From Acinetobacter celticus (GTDB lineage: Bacteria; Pseudomonadota; Gammaproteobacteria; Pseudomonadales; Moraxellaceae): a stretch of 64,000 nt of DNA. The position numbers and the translations under genes were made by a program. The first letter of the stretch is position 1. Every line of letters starts with the position of its first letter. The notes under the pieces were generated by a model. That model worked only from the letters and a program-made list of their open reading frames with translations, ran no database searches and was not told where the DNA came from. Positions 42,300-51,085 of this stretch are shown here, one piece after another. The stretch is from contig NZ_MBDL01000008.1 of the NCBI RefSeq assembly GCF_001707755.1, positions 248,001-312,000 on the forward strand. The letters are read 5' to 3'.

Positions 42300-43049
42300 A
42301 TGCCCCACCTAGATGAAATCAGTATCGGGTTTAAACACCCCTCAACTGTAATTGCGCTACAAAACTCGACTACGACCACAATCGCTAAAATGATGAATGA
42401 GTTTGTACAAAAACTTTTTGAGTTATGTCATGGCACGAAGTTCTTATCAGCATGTAATGAAAGAAGAAAACGTTCAAAATTGAACTTTAAAACAGCTTCA
42501 GAATATATCAATAAACTACCTCGGTATTTCGGTCGTCTGTTGGTTATTCGGATTGATTTACATTTACCTCAAGACAATAAAGAAATGCAGGTCGATGAGC
42601 TTAAACGTCGATTTGGTACTTTCTTACAAAAAATTAGACGTAAACGCTCACTCAACTTAAAAGGCTACATATGGAAACTAGAATATGGTTTTCATCAGTC
42701 CTTTCATTATCACTGTCTTTTTTTTCTGGATGGGCGAAAACACGCACAAGATATTAAATTGGCCCAAATGCTTGGTGACATATGGGATCAAATCATCGAA
42801 GGCAAACATTGTTACTTCAATTGCAATCACCCGAAATACTTGAAACGTTATCAACAACCGATTACAGGGCGCTTAGAACCTTATGATACTGAAAAATATG
42901 ATCTGCTATTAAATCAAGTTATTCGCTATTTCTGTAAAAAAGATCAATTTATTGTCCATAAGTCGATTGCAAATAAAAAGAGATTTGAGACAGCCCGTCT
43001 ACCCTATGTAAAAAAACGCCTAGGGCGACCACGTACACAAACTGCTTAG
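42300..43049 (+). CDS. Inovirus Gp2 / YagK-YfjJ-type replication-like protein
   Basis: About 249 aa, basic. It resembles the Gp2/YagK-YfjJ group found on small integrated elements: KLNFKTASEYINKLPRYFGRLLVIRIDLHL, then SFHYHCLFFLDG, where HYH resembles the metal-binding histidine pair of rolling-circle (HUH) initiators, and KYDLLLNQVIRYFCKKDQF further on. ATG 42300 is chosen over the TTG 42279; neither has a clear ribosome site, and MMNEF at 42390 is a further candidate. It is near the island's right end. A role in island replication is inference. Confidence 0.65.
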   Translation: MPHLDEISIGFKHPSTVIALQNSTTTTIAKMMNEFVQKLFELCHGTKFLSACNERRKRSKLNFKTASEYINKLPRYFGRLLVIRIDLHLPQDNKEMQVDELKRRFGTFLQKIRRKRSLNLKGYIWKLEYGFHQSFHYHCLFFLDGRKHAQDIKLAQMLGDIWDQIIEGKHCYFNCNHPKYLKRYQQPITGRLEPYDTEKYDLLLNQVIRYFCKKDQFIVHKSIANKKRFETARLPYVKKRLGRPRTQTA

Positions 43050-43075
43050 TTTTAATTAACAAGGAACCCTATCTT

Positions 43076-44044
43076 ATGTTAGACCATAACGCTCTACAAA
43101 GCTTCATTGAAGAATCACAAAGAAGCCTAGAACAATTCACAAACTTACAAGCTCAATCAATACTTAAGCAATACTCTTGGCATCAAAATAGTACAAGGTT
43201 CTTGTTCGAACAAATCACGAGCCTCATGCAGGCAATCGAACTTGATCAAATGAAATGGCTATCCAAGTCCCCTTCATCTTCTACTGTACAAAAATGGCAA
43301 ATGCTGTTCAATTGTATTCAGCTGGTTCAGAACTCACCGCCTTTACCTATGGGCTATTTGATCAGTCCTTATATTAAGGCGTTTGTGCAGCAAGTCAGTC
43401 AAATAACTCTGAATCCAAACTGGAATAACCAACCAATTGATGTTGTAAAACAAATTCAAACAGCATTGTATGCTGAAAAAGCAGGTTTAAAAGCTACGGC
43501 ATACAAAGAAAAAATAAATACGCAACTCACTATTCAAAATCGTTATTTTGATCAAATACTACGTAAGCACAAACACATCAATTGTTTTTTTCTGGAAATT
43601 CCATATAGCAATACAACCAATATGGTTTCAAATACCGCAATGCAACAGTACGAATCTAGTTTTCCACCACTACTCAAAAAATTCTTTTTAGCATTGTGGC
43701 AAAATCGGGACTTCGATAAAAAATTATGTGACATTCAATGGCGTATTGTAAAAGGGCTAGATGGTACAATTATCGCTCAGATACTTATTTATTTTGTTAG
43801 TGACATCTCCATTGAAGCACGTGCACTACGTAGAATATGGAAAGTATGTTGCAGTGAACTTCTGCCTTATATCAAGGATGATACTTTATATGTTCACCCA
43901 CCCATGACTATCTACAAAGAACACGCCCTTGCAAAAAAACAATGGAAGGATTTACTCAAAAACTATCATAAACCTTTAGAGTATTATCATTACAAAAGTA
44001 GCAATATCACCTATGAGTGGAAATCCTATACAGGAAATATTTAA
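43076..44044 (+). CDS. Unrecognised island protein next to the Gp2-like gene
   Basis: 322 aa, AT-rich and lysine-rich, without signal peptide or clear membrane helix. I do not recognise a domain. Conspicuous parts: a glutamine-rich helical N-terminus (FIEESQRSLEQFTNLQAQSILKQY) and a C-terminal half with SIEARALRRIWKVCCSELLPYIK and many aromatic residues at the end. It starts 26 bp after the Gp2-like gene with AAGGAACCC upstream, so the two are one unit, probably island maintenance or replication. Confidence 0.6.
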   Translation: MLDHNALQSFIEESQRSLEQFTNLQAQSILKQYSWHQNSTRFLFEQITSLMQAIELDQMKWLSKSPSSSTVQKWQMLFNCIQLVQNSPPLPMGYLISPYIKAFVQQVSQITLNPNWNNQPIDVVKQIQTALYAEKAGLKATAYKEKINTQLTIQNRYFDQILRKHKHINCFFLEIPYSNTTNMVSNTAMQQYESSFPPLLKKFFLALWQNRDFDKKLCDIQWRIVKGLDGTIIAQILIYFVSDISIEARALRRIWKVCCSELLPYIKDDTLYVHPPMTIYKEHALAKKQWKDLLKNYHKPLEYYHYKSSNITYEWKSYTGNI

Positions 44045-44052
44045 TTGAATAC

Positions 44053-44086
44053 AAATGGCAGAATACCCTCTGCCATTTTTTTATTT
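44053..44086 (+). terminator. Terminator after the island's last gene
   Basis: AAATGGCAGA and TCTGCCATTT form a 10-bp stem around six bases, followed by TTTTATTT. Confidence 0.75.
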
Positions 44087-44226
44087 AACTTTTTTATTTT
44101 CTACTGATATGACTTTTAAAACAAAGTTCATCAACACAAATAAAAGAGTTTAAAAAAACAATTCTGATCTAACTATCAGACTTTTCTTGTCCAATATCAT
44201 ACAAAGACAAGCAATCCAATCCAATT

Positions 44227-44253
44227 TTTTATGTGGGGTAGGTTGTGGGGTAA
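44227..44253 (+). repeat. 27-bp box at the island's right end (copy 2)
   Basis: Matches the box just ahead of the integrase (18162-18188) at 26 of 27 positions and in the same orientation, though no integrase gene follows here. It lies about 50 bp from the right attachment repeat. Confidence 0.55.
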
Positions 44254-44264
44254 AACTACAGGCA

Positions 44265-44294
44265 AGAAAAAAGCCCTTGTAATAACAAGGGCTT
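44265..44294 (-). terminator. tRNA-Ser terminator
   Basis: AAGCCCTTGT-AATA-ACAAGGGCTT, with a T-run (TTTTTTCTT) on the minus strand after the stem, 12 bases beyond the tRNA 3' end. It matches the copy at 17993-18030. Confidence 0.7.
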
Positions 44295-44303
44295 AATTCA
44301 ATA

Positions 44304-44319
44304 TTTGGCGGAAGCGGTG
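44304..44319. repeat. Right attachment repeat (attR) inside tRNA-Ser
   Basis: TTTGGCGGAAGCGGTG covers the last 14 bases of the tRNA gene and matches 18032-18047 with one mismatch. The island therefore restores the tRNA 3' end. Confidence 0.7.
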
Positions 44320-44395
44320 AGATTCGAACTCACGGAGGGGGTAAACCCTCGTCGGTTTTCAAGACCGGTGCATTAAACCGCTCTGCCACGCTTCC
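44306..44395 (-). tRNA. tRNA-Ser (anticodon UGA)
   Basis: 90 nt with encoded CCA. The acceptor stem GGAAGCG pairs with CGCTTCC. The anticodon loop CTTGAAA gives UGA. A long variable arm (class II) and GTTCGAATC T-loop are present. It is the integration target of the island at its left, on the 3' side of the gene. Confidence 0.95.
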
Positions 44396-44665
44396 ATGGG
44401 CGTCATAATATAAATAAATTAAGGCTTTGGCAAATGATTTAAAAAAAAAGTGTTTCGATTGGTTAAAATAAAATCAAAAAATCATACTAAGTAATCTGAA
44501 TCCTGCTTAAGAAAGCAAGATCATTCACCTTTTGAGACCAATTCGCTATTTTGATTATGAAAAAATTTATGATTTGATTTGATCTCATTAAAATTGGGCT
44601 TAAATGAGCCAAAAAATTACACTTATTTTATCATTTTAAAGAAAAAACCTTATCCGCGATTCAGG

Positions 44666-45157
44666 TTAAGTAAGTTTATTAGATGGTTCATACCGAATTG
44701 CATTGATAAACCATATTTTTTTCCCAGAAGGCGTAATTACTTCAGCTTCATCATCAACTTGTTTAGACAACAATGCACGCGCCATCGGTGAATCAATTGA
44801 AATATGTTGCGGATGATGATCATAAATTTCATCCACACCAACAATACGTAAAGTCTTTTTTTCGCCTGCTTCATTTTCAATATCAACCCATGCACCAAAA
44901 TAGACTTTACCTTCCTGCTCGGCTGAAAAATCTACAATATGTAATTCTTCAAGACGTTTTCCGAGGTAACGCACACGACGGTCAATTTTGCGCAAAATTT
45001 GTTTGTTGTATTGGTAATCTGCATTTTCTGACCGATCGCCAAGACTTGCGGCCCAGTTCACTTTTTGGGTAATTTCAGGCCGTTCTTCATGCCATAAATG
45101 CTTTAATTCAGCGACCAGCAAATCATGTCCGCCACGTGTAATTAAGTTGGATTTCAT
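44666..45157 (-). CDS. greB: Transcription elongation factor GreB
   Basis: 163 aa. The N-terminal coiled coil has the acidic tip typical of Gre factors (WAASLGDRSENADYQYNKQILRKIDRR, residues about 35-61), which stimulates RNA cleavage by backtracked RNA polymerase. A C-terminal FKBP-like domain follows (VDEIYDHHPQHISIDSPMARALLSKQVDDEAEV). The RYLGKRLEEL stretch and the basic N-terminus favour GreB over GreA. Its own upstream region is separate from mltF. Confidence 0.9.
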   Translation of the reverse strand: MKSNLITRGGHDLLVAELKHLWHEERPEITQKVNWAASLGDRSENADYQYNKQILRKIDRRVRYLGKRLEELHIVDFSAEQEGKVYFGAWVDIENEAGEKKTLRIVGVDEIYDHHPQHISIDSPMARALLSKQVDDEAEVITPSGKKIWFINAIRYEPSNKLT

Positions 45158-45521
45158 AATAATTTTAGGCCGTTGTGATTACATTTAACTGGGGTTAAAT
45201 GGGTATATTATGCCATTTTTATACACAAAAAAAGGCTACAAAATTAATTTATTAATTAAATTATACACTTACGATACATATTTTAAATATTTTAAGTACA
45301 AAATTTGACAAGTCTTTTTTTCATCTTTATTATGCGCACATCTTCCAATGTAGTTTGTTTTTTAACCAGTGTAGTTTTTCTGCACAATATTCGATTCACT
45401 CTTAGTCATTTTTGAATGACGTCATGACTGCCCAACCCCTTATCGAATTTATCTAACTTGTAAAAGTTTAAGGCCTGTTGCCTTTGCTTTTTAGGGCATA
45501 AATACTTGTAGCGGAGACAAC

Positions 45522-46634
45522 ATGCACAGTAGTTCAACTTCTGGGTCGAGGCTTTGCCTTAACTCTTTTAAATCTCTCCCGATTAAAGCACTCGCATTTA
45601 GCACTGTATTACTCCCATTTCACAGTATTAATGCAAGTAAAACAGCCTATCAGTTTGATGATGTAGTAAACAACAATAAACTGGTTGTTGTATCCGTGGT
45701 AAATCCAACCACAGTATTTGAAGAAAGCGAACATTTTCATGGCTTTGGCTATGATATTGTACGAAATTATGCAGATAATTTAAATGTAAAGCTGGAATTT
45801 AAAACGGTAGCAGATAATGCTACAGCTTTAAAATGGGTCAAACAAGGTAAAGCCAGTTTTGCCATGACCACAGCAAGTATTCAAAGCATTGAAGCAAAGA
45901 GCTTAACTTCGTTCTCTGCAACATGTGGTGAAACTGTATCTTTGCAAAAAAACGGCTTAAATTCCAACTTAAATTGGGTTTTTAAACATGCCGATGATCC
46001 ACTTAGTCAAACAGCAAGCGGTTTCGTTTGTCGTGCAAAGCAAAGTGGGACGTTGCAACAATTGGCTTCCTTTTATAATCGCAATATAATTAAAGAAGAA
46101 TCGTGGAATAGTATTCAACGTGACCTCAATAATCGTATGCCTATTTATAAAGCTAGCTTTAAACGTACAGCGCAACAATATGATTTAGATTGGCACCTAT
46201 TGGCAGCCATTGGTTATCAAGAATCATACTTAAAACCCAACTCTGTCTCTCCCACAGGTGTTCGCGGTTTAATGATGCTAACCAACAGTACAGCGAAAGC
46301 TATGGGTGTAAGCAACCGTACAGACCCAACTCAAAGTATTCAAGGTGGTGCAAAGTACTACGACTTAATGCTTAGTCGATATGCAGATATTCCATACCCA
46401 GACCGTAATTGGTTTGCTCTGGTTGCATATAATATGGGCCCTGGTGCAGTCAATCAGCTTCAGACCCGTATTAAGTCTCAAGGTAAAGATCCGAATAAAT
46501 GGGTCAACCTATATTCTTATTTAGATAAAAACAAAGCCAGCAATGGTCGCTATCGTCAAGCGGTGCAATATGTAACACGTATTCGTGCATATTTAGAACA
46601 CATTAAGACGACACCTGAATTGGTCAATATCTAA
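45522..46634 (+). CDS. mltF: Lytic transglycosylase with solute-binding-like domain (MltF-like)
   Basis: 370 aa, shorter than the about 500 aa of enteric MltF because the solute-binding-like domain is reduced (about residues 45-180: FHGFGYDIVRNYADNLNVKLEFK). A signal/anchor is suggested by LAFSTVLLPFHSINAS. The C-terminal transglycosylase domain has the catalytic Glu in AAIGYQESYLKPNSVSPTGVRGLMML and NMGPGAV later. GGAG lies 5 bases before the ATG. It cleaves peptidoglycan glycan chains in the periplasm. Confidence 0.85.
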   Translation: MHSSSTSGSRLCLNSFKSLPIKALAFSTVLLPFHSINASKTAYQFDDVVNNNKLVVVSVVNPTTVFEESEHFHGFGYDIVRNYADNLNVKLEFKTVADNATALKWVKQGKASFAMTTASIQSIEAKSLTSFSATCGETVSLQKNGLNSNLNWVFKHADDPLSQTASGFVCRAKQSGTLQQLASFYNRNIIKEESWNSIQRDLNNRMPIYKASFKRTAQQYDLDWHLLAAIGYQESYLKPNSVSPTGVRGLMMLTNSTAKAMGVSNRTDPTQSIQGGAKYYDLMLSRYADIPYPDRNWFALVAYNMGPGAVNQLQTRIKSQGKDPNKWVNLYSYLDKNKASNGRYRQAVQYVTRIRAYLEHIKTTPELVNI

Positions 46635-46653
46635 ATCTAGATACCATATTCAC

Positions 46654-46685
46654 AAAAAAAGCTTACCTCTGGGTAAGCTTTTTTT
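46654..46685. terminator. Bidirectional terminator between mltF and the SCP2 gene
   Basis: AAAAAAAGCTTACC and GGTAAGCTTTTTTT form a 14-bp perfect stem with loop TCTG, between convergent genes. Confidence 0.85.
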
Positions 46686-46707
46686 ACATATATTTCTTTA
46701 AGTTAAC

Positions 46708-47091
46708 TTAAGCGGTTTGCTCAAGTACTTTTTTAAACAAATCTTTCTGCTCTTGGCTTGGCTTAGCGGTTTGCAATGCCATCAATTGAGACATATCGCC
46801 TTGCACTTTAATTTTACCGGTCATAAATGCTTGCATCGCTGCAGCCATATCAAACTCTAGAAAAACTTTACGTAAAGTTTCTCCATCCATGTTCAATGTG
46901 GTTTTTGCATTTGAAGATAGGCCTTTTTTAATCGCACCGCCCTCTAAAGATAATTCAGTATTACCTGAAGCGTCTGCAACCACTAAGTTAATGGCTAGAT
47001 TTGCAAGTGCTGGTGACAAGTTTAAGTCCCCCGCTTGTGCGGTAAGGGTCTCAACATTTGAAAACCAATCATCAGTTAAAAAAGCAGGCAT
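46708..47091 (-). CDS. SCP2 sterol-binding domain protein
   Basis: 127 aa single SCP2-like fold: NLVVADASGNTELSLEGGAI and FMTGKIKVQGDMSQLMALQ are the characteristic end-pieces. The family binds lipids or acyl-CoA; the cellular role in bacteria is uncertain. It is a stand-alone gene facing mltF. Confidence 0.8.
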   Translation of the reverse strand: MPAFLTDDWFSNVETLTAQAGDLNLSPALANLAINLVVADASGNTELSLEGGAIKKGLSSNAKTTLNMDGETLRKVFLEFDMAAAMQAFMTGKIKVQGDMSQLMALQTAKPSQEQKDLFKKVLEQTA

Positions 47092-47263
47092 GATGTTTCC
47101 TCAATTTATTTGTTCATTACGTGAAGCCTATCCAGGCCGCATCTTTTGAAGCTATTTTGCTTGATGCTTGTTATAGCATGTAAATATAATTTCTACCTAA
47201 AGTTTTTTGTACGCAGCGTTCAGTTTTTATCTTTCTTATACAACTTTGATATAAATCAAAAAT

Positions 47264-47297
47264 AAAAAAAGCACCTTTAATTTAAGATGCTTTTTTT
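47264..47297 (-). terminator. Terminator downstream of ttcA
   Basis: AAAAAAAGCA and TGCTTTTTTT flank an imperfect CTT/AAG stem, 17 bases beyond the ttcA stop. T-runs exist on both strands. Confidence 0.6.
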
Positions 47298-47313
47298 AGT
47301 GCAAAAAATACGA

Positions 47314-48240
47314 TTATTCTGCAGCAAAGCCTAGATTGACCATATTAATACGCTTAGGTTCACCTTCAGCTTGCTCTTCGGTTGAGTCGCTAGTTTTAAA
47401 ATCAAACTCACGTTGCTCGTCCAATGCTTCAAAATCAAACAATTCACGGTCTGCGAGTTGTGAAGGCGAGACGTTTTGCAACGCACCAAAAATACTGTGT
47501 AAGCGTTTTGGATAGTCTTTGTCCCATGTACGCAACATGTCATTCAGTATAGCGCGCTGTAAATTTTCCTGCGAACCACACAAGTTGCACGGAATAATGG
47601 GGAATTTACGCATTTCTGCATACTTAATAATGTCTTTTTCTTCGACGTATGCCAAAGGACGAATCAAGATGTTCTTTTTATCCGATGACAATAGCTTCGG
47701 TGGCATCGCTTTTAAACTACCACCATGGAACAAGTTCAAGAAGAACGTCGCCAAAATATCATCACGGTGATGACCCAAAGCGACTTTGGTTGCGCCAATC
47801 TCTTGAGCGAAGCCATATAAAGAGCCACGGCGTAATCGTGAGCATACGGCGCAGTAAGTTTTACCTTCAGGCGTTAAGCGTTTGGTAATGGTATAGGTGT
47901 CTTTTTCAAGAATATAATAAGGAATATTATTTTCTTCTAAGTAACGAGGCAGAACATCTTCTGGAAAGCCAGGTTGCTTTTGGTCTAAGTTCACGGCAAC
48001 CACATCAAAATTGATCGGTGCAATGCGCTTAAACTGCAACATGATATCCAATAAGGTATAGCTGTCTTTCCCACCAGAAACACATACCATTACTTTGTCA
48101 CCGTCTTCGATCATTTTAAAATCACGAATGGCATGACCAACTTGGCGACGGAGCTTTTTCAGCAAACGGTAGTACGCAGAACTAGTCGGCAGTTCCGGCT
48201 TGAAATTAAATCCTTGTTCGGACTCAACTGGCGAGTACAT
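47314..48240 (-). CDS. ttcA: tRNA 2-thiocytidine(32) synthetase TtcA
   Basis: Thiolates cytidine 32 of certain tRNAs with an Fe-S cluster. PP-loop VCVSGGKDS at residues 53-60, C130-x2-C133 ([16 protein letters not shown]), a third Cys in IPCNLCGSQ near 220, and [16 protein letters not shown] start at [11 protein letters not shown] (48240), the beginning of family members I recognise; the upstream reading from 48297 adds 19 poorly conserved residues. It has an extended acidic C-terminal tail. Confidence 0.92.
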   Translation of the reverse strand: MYSPVESEQGFNFKPELPTSSAYYRLLKKLRRQVGHAIRDFKMIEDGDKVMVCVSGGKDSYTLLDIMLQFKRIAPINFDVVAVNLDQKQPGFPEDVLPRYLEENNIPYYILEKDTYTITKRLTPEGKTYCAVCSRLRRGSLYGFAQEIGATKVALGHHRDDILATFFLNLFHGGSLKAMPPKLLSSDKKNILIRPLAYVEEKDIIKYAEMRKFPIIPCNLCGSQENLQRAILNDMLRTWDKDYPKRLHSIFGALQNVSPSQLADRELFDFEALDEQREFDFKTSDSTEEQAEGEPKRINMVNLGFAAE

Positions 48241-48417
48241 AGACGAGGTAAACCCATAAATAAAAATACCGCGTAATTTTATCCGATTCAGCAGCATCCC
48301 GCATCAAAAGAATGAAAAATTAATTGCTAGAAAAATATTGTCATCAGTTCTTCATTGATAGGATGTTATTTTGAACGGTTGAGTTTATTTTTTAGCCAAG
48401 ATGCTTATCTTTTGGAC

Positions 48418-48462
48418 TTTTCCACAGTTTTCCACAAATCCTGTGGATAACTTTGTGGATTT
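48418..48462. promoter_or_regulatory. Cluster of four DnaA-box-like sites
   Basis: TTTTCCACA (48418), TTTTCCACA (48428), TGTGGATAA (48442, a perfect box TTATCCACA on the minus strand) and TGTGGATTT (48454) lie within 45 bp, two on each strand. AT-rich DNA and a 15-bp palindrome follow. It could be a DnaA titration or regulatory site, or an origin-like region. Position in a genome is unknown, so I do not call it an origin. Confidence 0.6.
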
Positions 48463-48504
48463 AAAACCACTTGACAGCTTCTCTGGCCCTCCTTTTAAGG
48501 GTTC

Positions 48505-48539
48505 TATTTAAATTGATCATTTTTTGATCAATTTAAATA
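48505..48539. repeat. Perfect 15-bp inverted repeat with T5 loop
   Basis: Arms TATTTAAATTGATCA and its complement flank TTTTT, with a GATC in each arm. It lies 43 bp beyond the DnaA-box cluster and upstream of the next transglycosylase gene. T-rich context makes a terminator possible, but no gene ends nearby. Confidence 0.55.
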
Positions 48540-48739
48540 TTGTTAATATTCAGTAGTTTATATGTGTCAAGTTATGCTGGATAAAAATAAATTAATTATT
48601 TTTTTGATTATTGAATCATCAAATTGACTTGCTTTTTACAAACTAATTGCGAAATAAATCACTCAAGCCTGTGCAATGACTTTTTTTTTGCTAAACTCGT
48701 GCTTAACTGTTTGGGGACAGAATCTTTTCTATTACGATA

Positions 48740-49600
48740 ATGAACAATAAATTCGCAATACTTACTTTTTTTTATACTTGCAGTGTTGCGACAATGTTTT
48801 CTGTTGCAGGTACGACGCATGCCGGTCAAATTTACGTATATAAAGACAACAAGGGTAGTACGCTACTGACCAATCGTAAAAGTTCAGATCGTTCTTTGAC
48901 TAAAGTCAAAGTAACTTATTATGCAGACAGTAATATTCACTCATACCGTAATTGGGGTTCGAATGAAGCAGCTGTTTTACCCAGCTATAGTCGCAATAAA
49001 GATGCTTATAACCACATTATTAAACAGGCAGCCCAACAGCATGGTGTTTCGGAAGGTTTAATTAAAGCAGTCATGCATACCGAATCCGGTTTTAATGTCA
49101 ATGCACGTTCGCCAGTAGGCGCTCAAGGCCTCATGCAACTCATGCCTGCCACTGCACGGCGTTTTAATGTCTCGAATGCTTTTGATCCACAACAAAACAT
49201 TATGGCGGGTGCAAAATATTTAGCGTGGTTAAATAGACGTTTTAATGGCAACACCTCTTTAGTACTTGCGGGCTACAATGCCGGTGAAGGCAATGTACAA
49301 AAATATGGAGGAATCCCTCCTTTTCGTGAAACACAAGATTATGTCCGACGCGTCACTAGTCGCTATAACAACTTATATTCAAGAGGCGCAGGTCTGGTAA
49401 GTGAGATTCCCCCCTCTTCATCGCAGGGTCAAATCATTGCCAGTTCAAGCAATTATTCATCAGCTGCACCAGAAGTAAAAACACCGCAAAATTCCCGTCA
49501 AATTATCCAAACAGCTGATGGCAATTTTACCGATGCACCCGCTGGCTCATATGCAACAGCAAATGCAAGTGCTTCTGCCCATATCTATTTCAATCAATAA
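48740..49600 (+). CDS. SLT-type lytic transglycosylase
   Basis: 286 aa. A signal peptide ends at about residue 28 (THAGQIYVYK), then a DUF4124-like strand region, then the SLT domain (about 95-215). Catalytic Glu is in MHTESGFNVNARSPVGAQGLMQLMPATA; the NAGEG turn lies in LAGYNAGEGNVQKYGG. The C-terminal 70 residues are Ser/Ala-rich and probably disordered. It degrades peptidoglycan in the periplasm and belongs to the same broad family as the mltF-like gene at 45522. Confidence 0.85.
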   Translation: MNNKFAILTFFYTCSVATMFSVAGTTHAGQIYVYKDNKGSTLLTNRKSSDRSLTKVKVTYYADSNIHSYRNWGSNEAAVLPSYSRNKDAYNHIIKQAAQQHGVSEGLIKAVMHTESGFNVNARSPVGAQGLMQLMPATARRFNVSNAFDPQQNIMAGAKYLAWLNRRFNGNTSLVLAGYNAGEGNVQKYGGIPPFRETQDYVRRVTSRYNNLYSRGAGLVSEIPPSSSQGQIIASSSNYSSAAPEVKTPQNSRQIIQTADGNFTDAPAGSYATANASASAHIYFNQ

Positions 49601-49732
49601 CGAAATTTTTTGCTATTTTTTATAGTTGATTTACGATTTTTCCTTGAATTTTCGAAACTTTCACCTCATATTCAATTGGATGATTTATATTAGTAAATCA
49701 GATTATTTTTATCTTATAAGAGGATTTTATCA

Positions 49733-50638
49733 ATGATGCGGATTGGTTTGTTTTTGCTAACCAACCTCGCGGTACTGGTTGTAGCTGGCATTATTTTGTC
49801 ACTCTTCGGTGTCGGCAGTTACCATGGCGCCGGTGGCCTAAATCTTGGTAACTTATTGGTTATCTGTTTTGTCTTCGGTATGGTTGGCTCAATGATTTCC
49901 CTGTTCATGTCTAAATGGATGGCGAAAAAAACAACTGGTACTGAGCTTATTGACCCGAATGCTCCTCGTAGCCAAGCTGAAGTATGGTTATTACAAGAAG
50001 TTGCTCAACTCTCTCAACGCGCTGGTATTAAAATGCCTGAAGTGGGTATTTTTCCATCTTATCAATCGAATGCGTTTGCAACGGGTTGGAACAAAAATGA
50101 TGCCTTAGTGTCTGTTTCAACGGGCTTGCTAGAACGCATGAATAAAGATGAGCTTCGTGCTGTATTGGCACACGAAATTGGCCACGTTGCCAATGGCGAT
50201 ATGGTGACATTGGCCTTAATTCAAGGTGTCGTCAACGCTTTCGTGATGTTCTTTGCCCGTGTTGCGGGTGACTTTATTGACCGTAATGTCTTTGGTCGTG
50301 AAGAGGGTGAAGCCCCTGGTATCGCTTATTTTGTGATTACCATTGTGTTAGATATCGTCTTTGGTATTTTGGCATCGTCTATTGTGATGTGGTTCTCCCG
50401 TCAACGTGAATACCGTGCCGATGAAGCAGGTGCACGTTTAGCTGGTAAACAAGCGATGATTTCAGCTTTATTACGTTTACAAGCTGAGTCTGAAATGCCT
50501 GATGCAATGCCAAAAGAAATGAAAGCATTTGCAATTTCTGCAGGGAAAGAGGAAGGTTTTAGCTTAGCGGCTCTATTCCAAACTCACCCGAGTATTGAAC
50601 AACGTGTGGCGGCTTTACAGCAATTAGATTGCCCATAA
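49733..50638 (+). CDS. htpX: Membrane metalloprotease HtpX
   Basis: 301 aa. Two N-terminal transmembrane helices (residues about 4-25 and 40-60), the zinc motif H147-E148-x2-H151 (AHEIGH) with the third ligand Glu in the YRADEAGA context further on, and two more hydrophobic segments. Quality control of inner-membrane proteins. AGAGGATTTTATCA precedes the ATGATG. Confidence 0.93.
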   Translation: MMRIGLFLLTNLAVLVVAGIILSLFGVGSYHGAGGLNLGNLLVICFVFGMVGSMISLFMSKWMAKKTTGTELIDPNAPRSQAEVWLLQEVAQLSQRAGIKMPEVGIFPSYQSNAFATGWNKNDALVSVSTGLLERMNKDELRAVLAHEIGHVANGDMVTLALIQGVVNAFVMFFARVAGDFIDRNVFGREEGEAPGIAYFVITIVLDIVFGILASSIVMWFSRQREYRADEAGARLAGKQAMISALLRLQAESEMPDAMPKEMKAFAISAGKEEGFSLAALFQTHPSIEQRVAALQQLDCP

Positions 50639-50660
50639 GCACTCCTTTGTTTCAATATAT

Positions 50661-50688
50661 AAAAGCCTCCACAAGGAGGCTTTTTTTT
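50661..50688 (+). terminator. Terminator after htpX
   Basis: GCCTCC-ACAA-GGAGGC followed by eight T. Confidence 0.85.
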
Positions 50689-50711
50689 GATTGTTTGATT
50701 CATATTTAAAA

Positions 50712-51074
50712 TTACGCTTGTAGCTGTAAACAACGCAGTAAACTACCATTGATGTCAATAATACAAAATTGCTGAAGCTCAGGTAAATGCTGAATCTCCG
50801 TGAGTTTTGCCTGTGGAAATAAACTCCAATCAAGTGCGTTCCAATAATGGAAATACTCTTGAATATTATTAACGCGAATACATGCACTATGCCAAGAGTC
50901 TTGAGGTAAAAGATGCGGATGATGAAAGAATTCTAGAACCATTTCGCCCAGTTTTAAAATCATCCATTCAGATGAGTGATAGACCAGATCAAAACCTAGA
51001 AATTGATAAAAATTTGCAGTGTGCACAAAATCTATGGCAGGAAGGTTGGCTGTCAAATGTCCTTCAAATTTCAT
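50712..51074 (-). CDS. VOC-family protein (glyoxalase/bleomycin-resistance-like)
   Basis: About 120 aa. ANLPAIDFVHTANFYQFLGFDLVYHSSEWMILKLGEMVLEFFHHP matches the first half of a VOC metal-dependent fold of the bleomycin-resistance group. The ATG at 51074 has GGAACAAGAG ahead; the longer frame would run into the DUF4112 gene, so I discard it. It follows that gene by 11 bp, probably in one transcript. Confidence 0.78.
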   Translation of the reverse strand: MKFEGHLTANLPAIDFVHTANFYQFLGFDLVYHSSEWMILKLGEMVLEFFHHPHLLPQDSWHSACIRVNNIQEYFHYWNALDWSLFPQAKLTEIQHLPELQQFCIIDINGSLLRCLQLQA

Positions 51075-51085
51075 CTCTTGTTCCC

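Larger units (their letters stand above)
18032..44319. mobile_element. Genomic island of about 26.3 kb integrated in tRNA-Ser(UGA)
   Basis: Boundaries are the 16-bp direct repeats at 18032-18047 and 44304-44319. A P4-type integrase starts just inside the left end, and a replication-protein-like gene with an unrecognised partner lies at the right end. Cargo is metabolic: a Rieske/BCCT amine locus, an IS3 element with neighbouring gene fragments, and a hydrolase/oxygenase locus. Flanking genes (nas cluster; greB and mltF) look like core chromosome. The right end restores a complete tRNA. Exact crossover positions within the repeat cannot be told. Confidence 0.75.

Noticed and set aside
48418-48462. 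Calling the DnaA-box cluster the chromosome origin
   Set aside because: dnaA, dnaN or rpmH are not nearby and genome-wide skew cannot be seen from this window.
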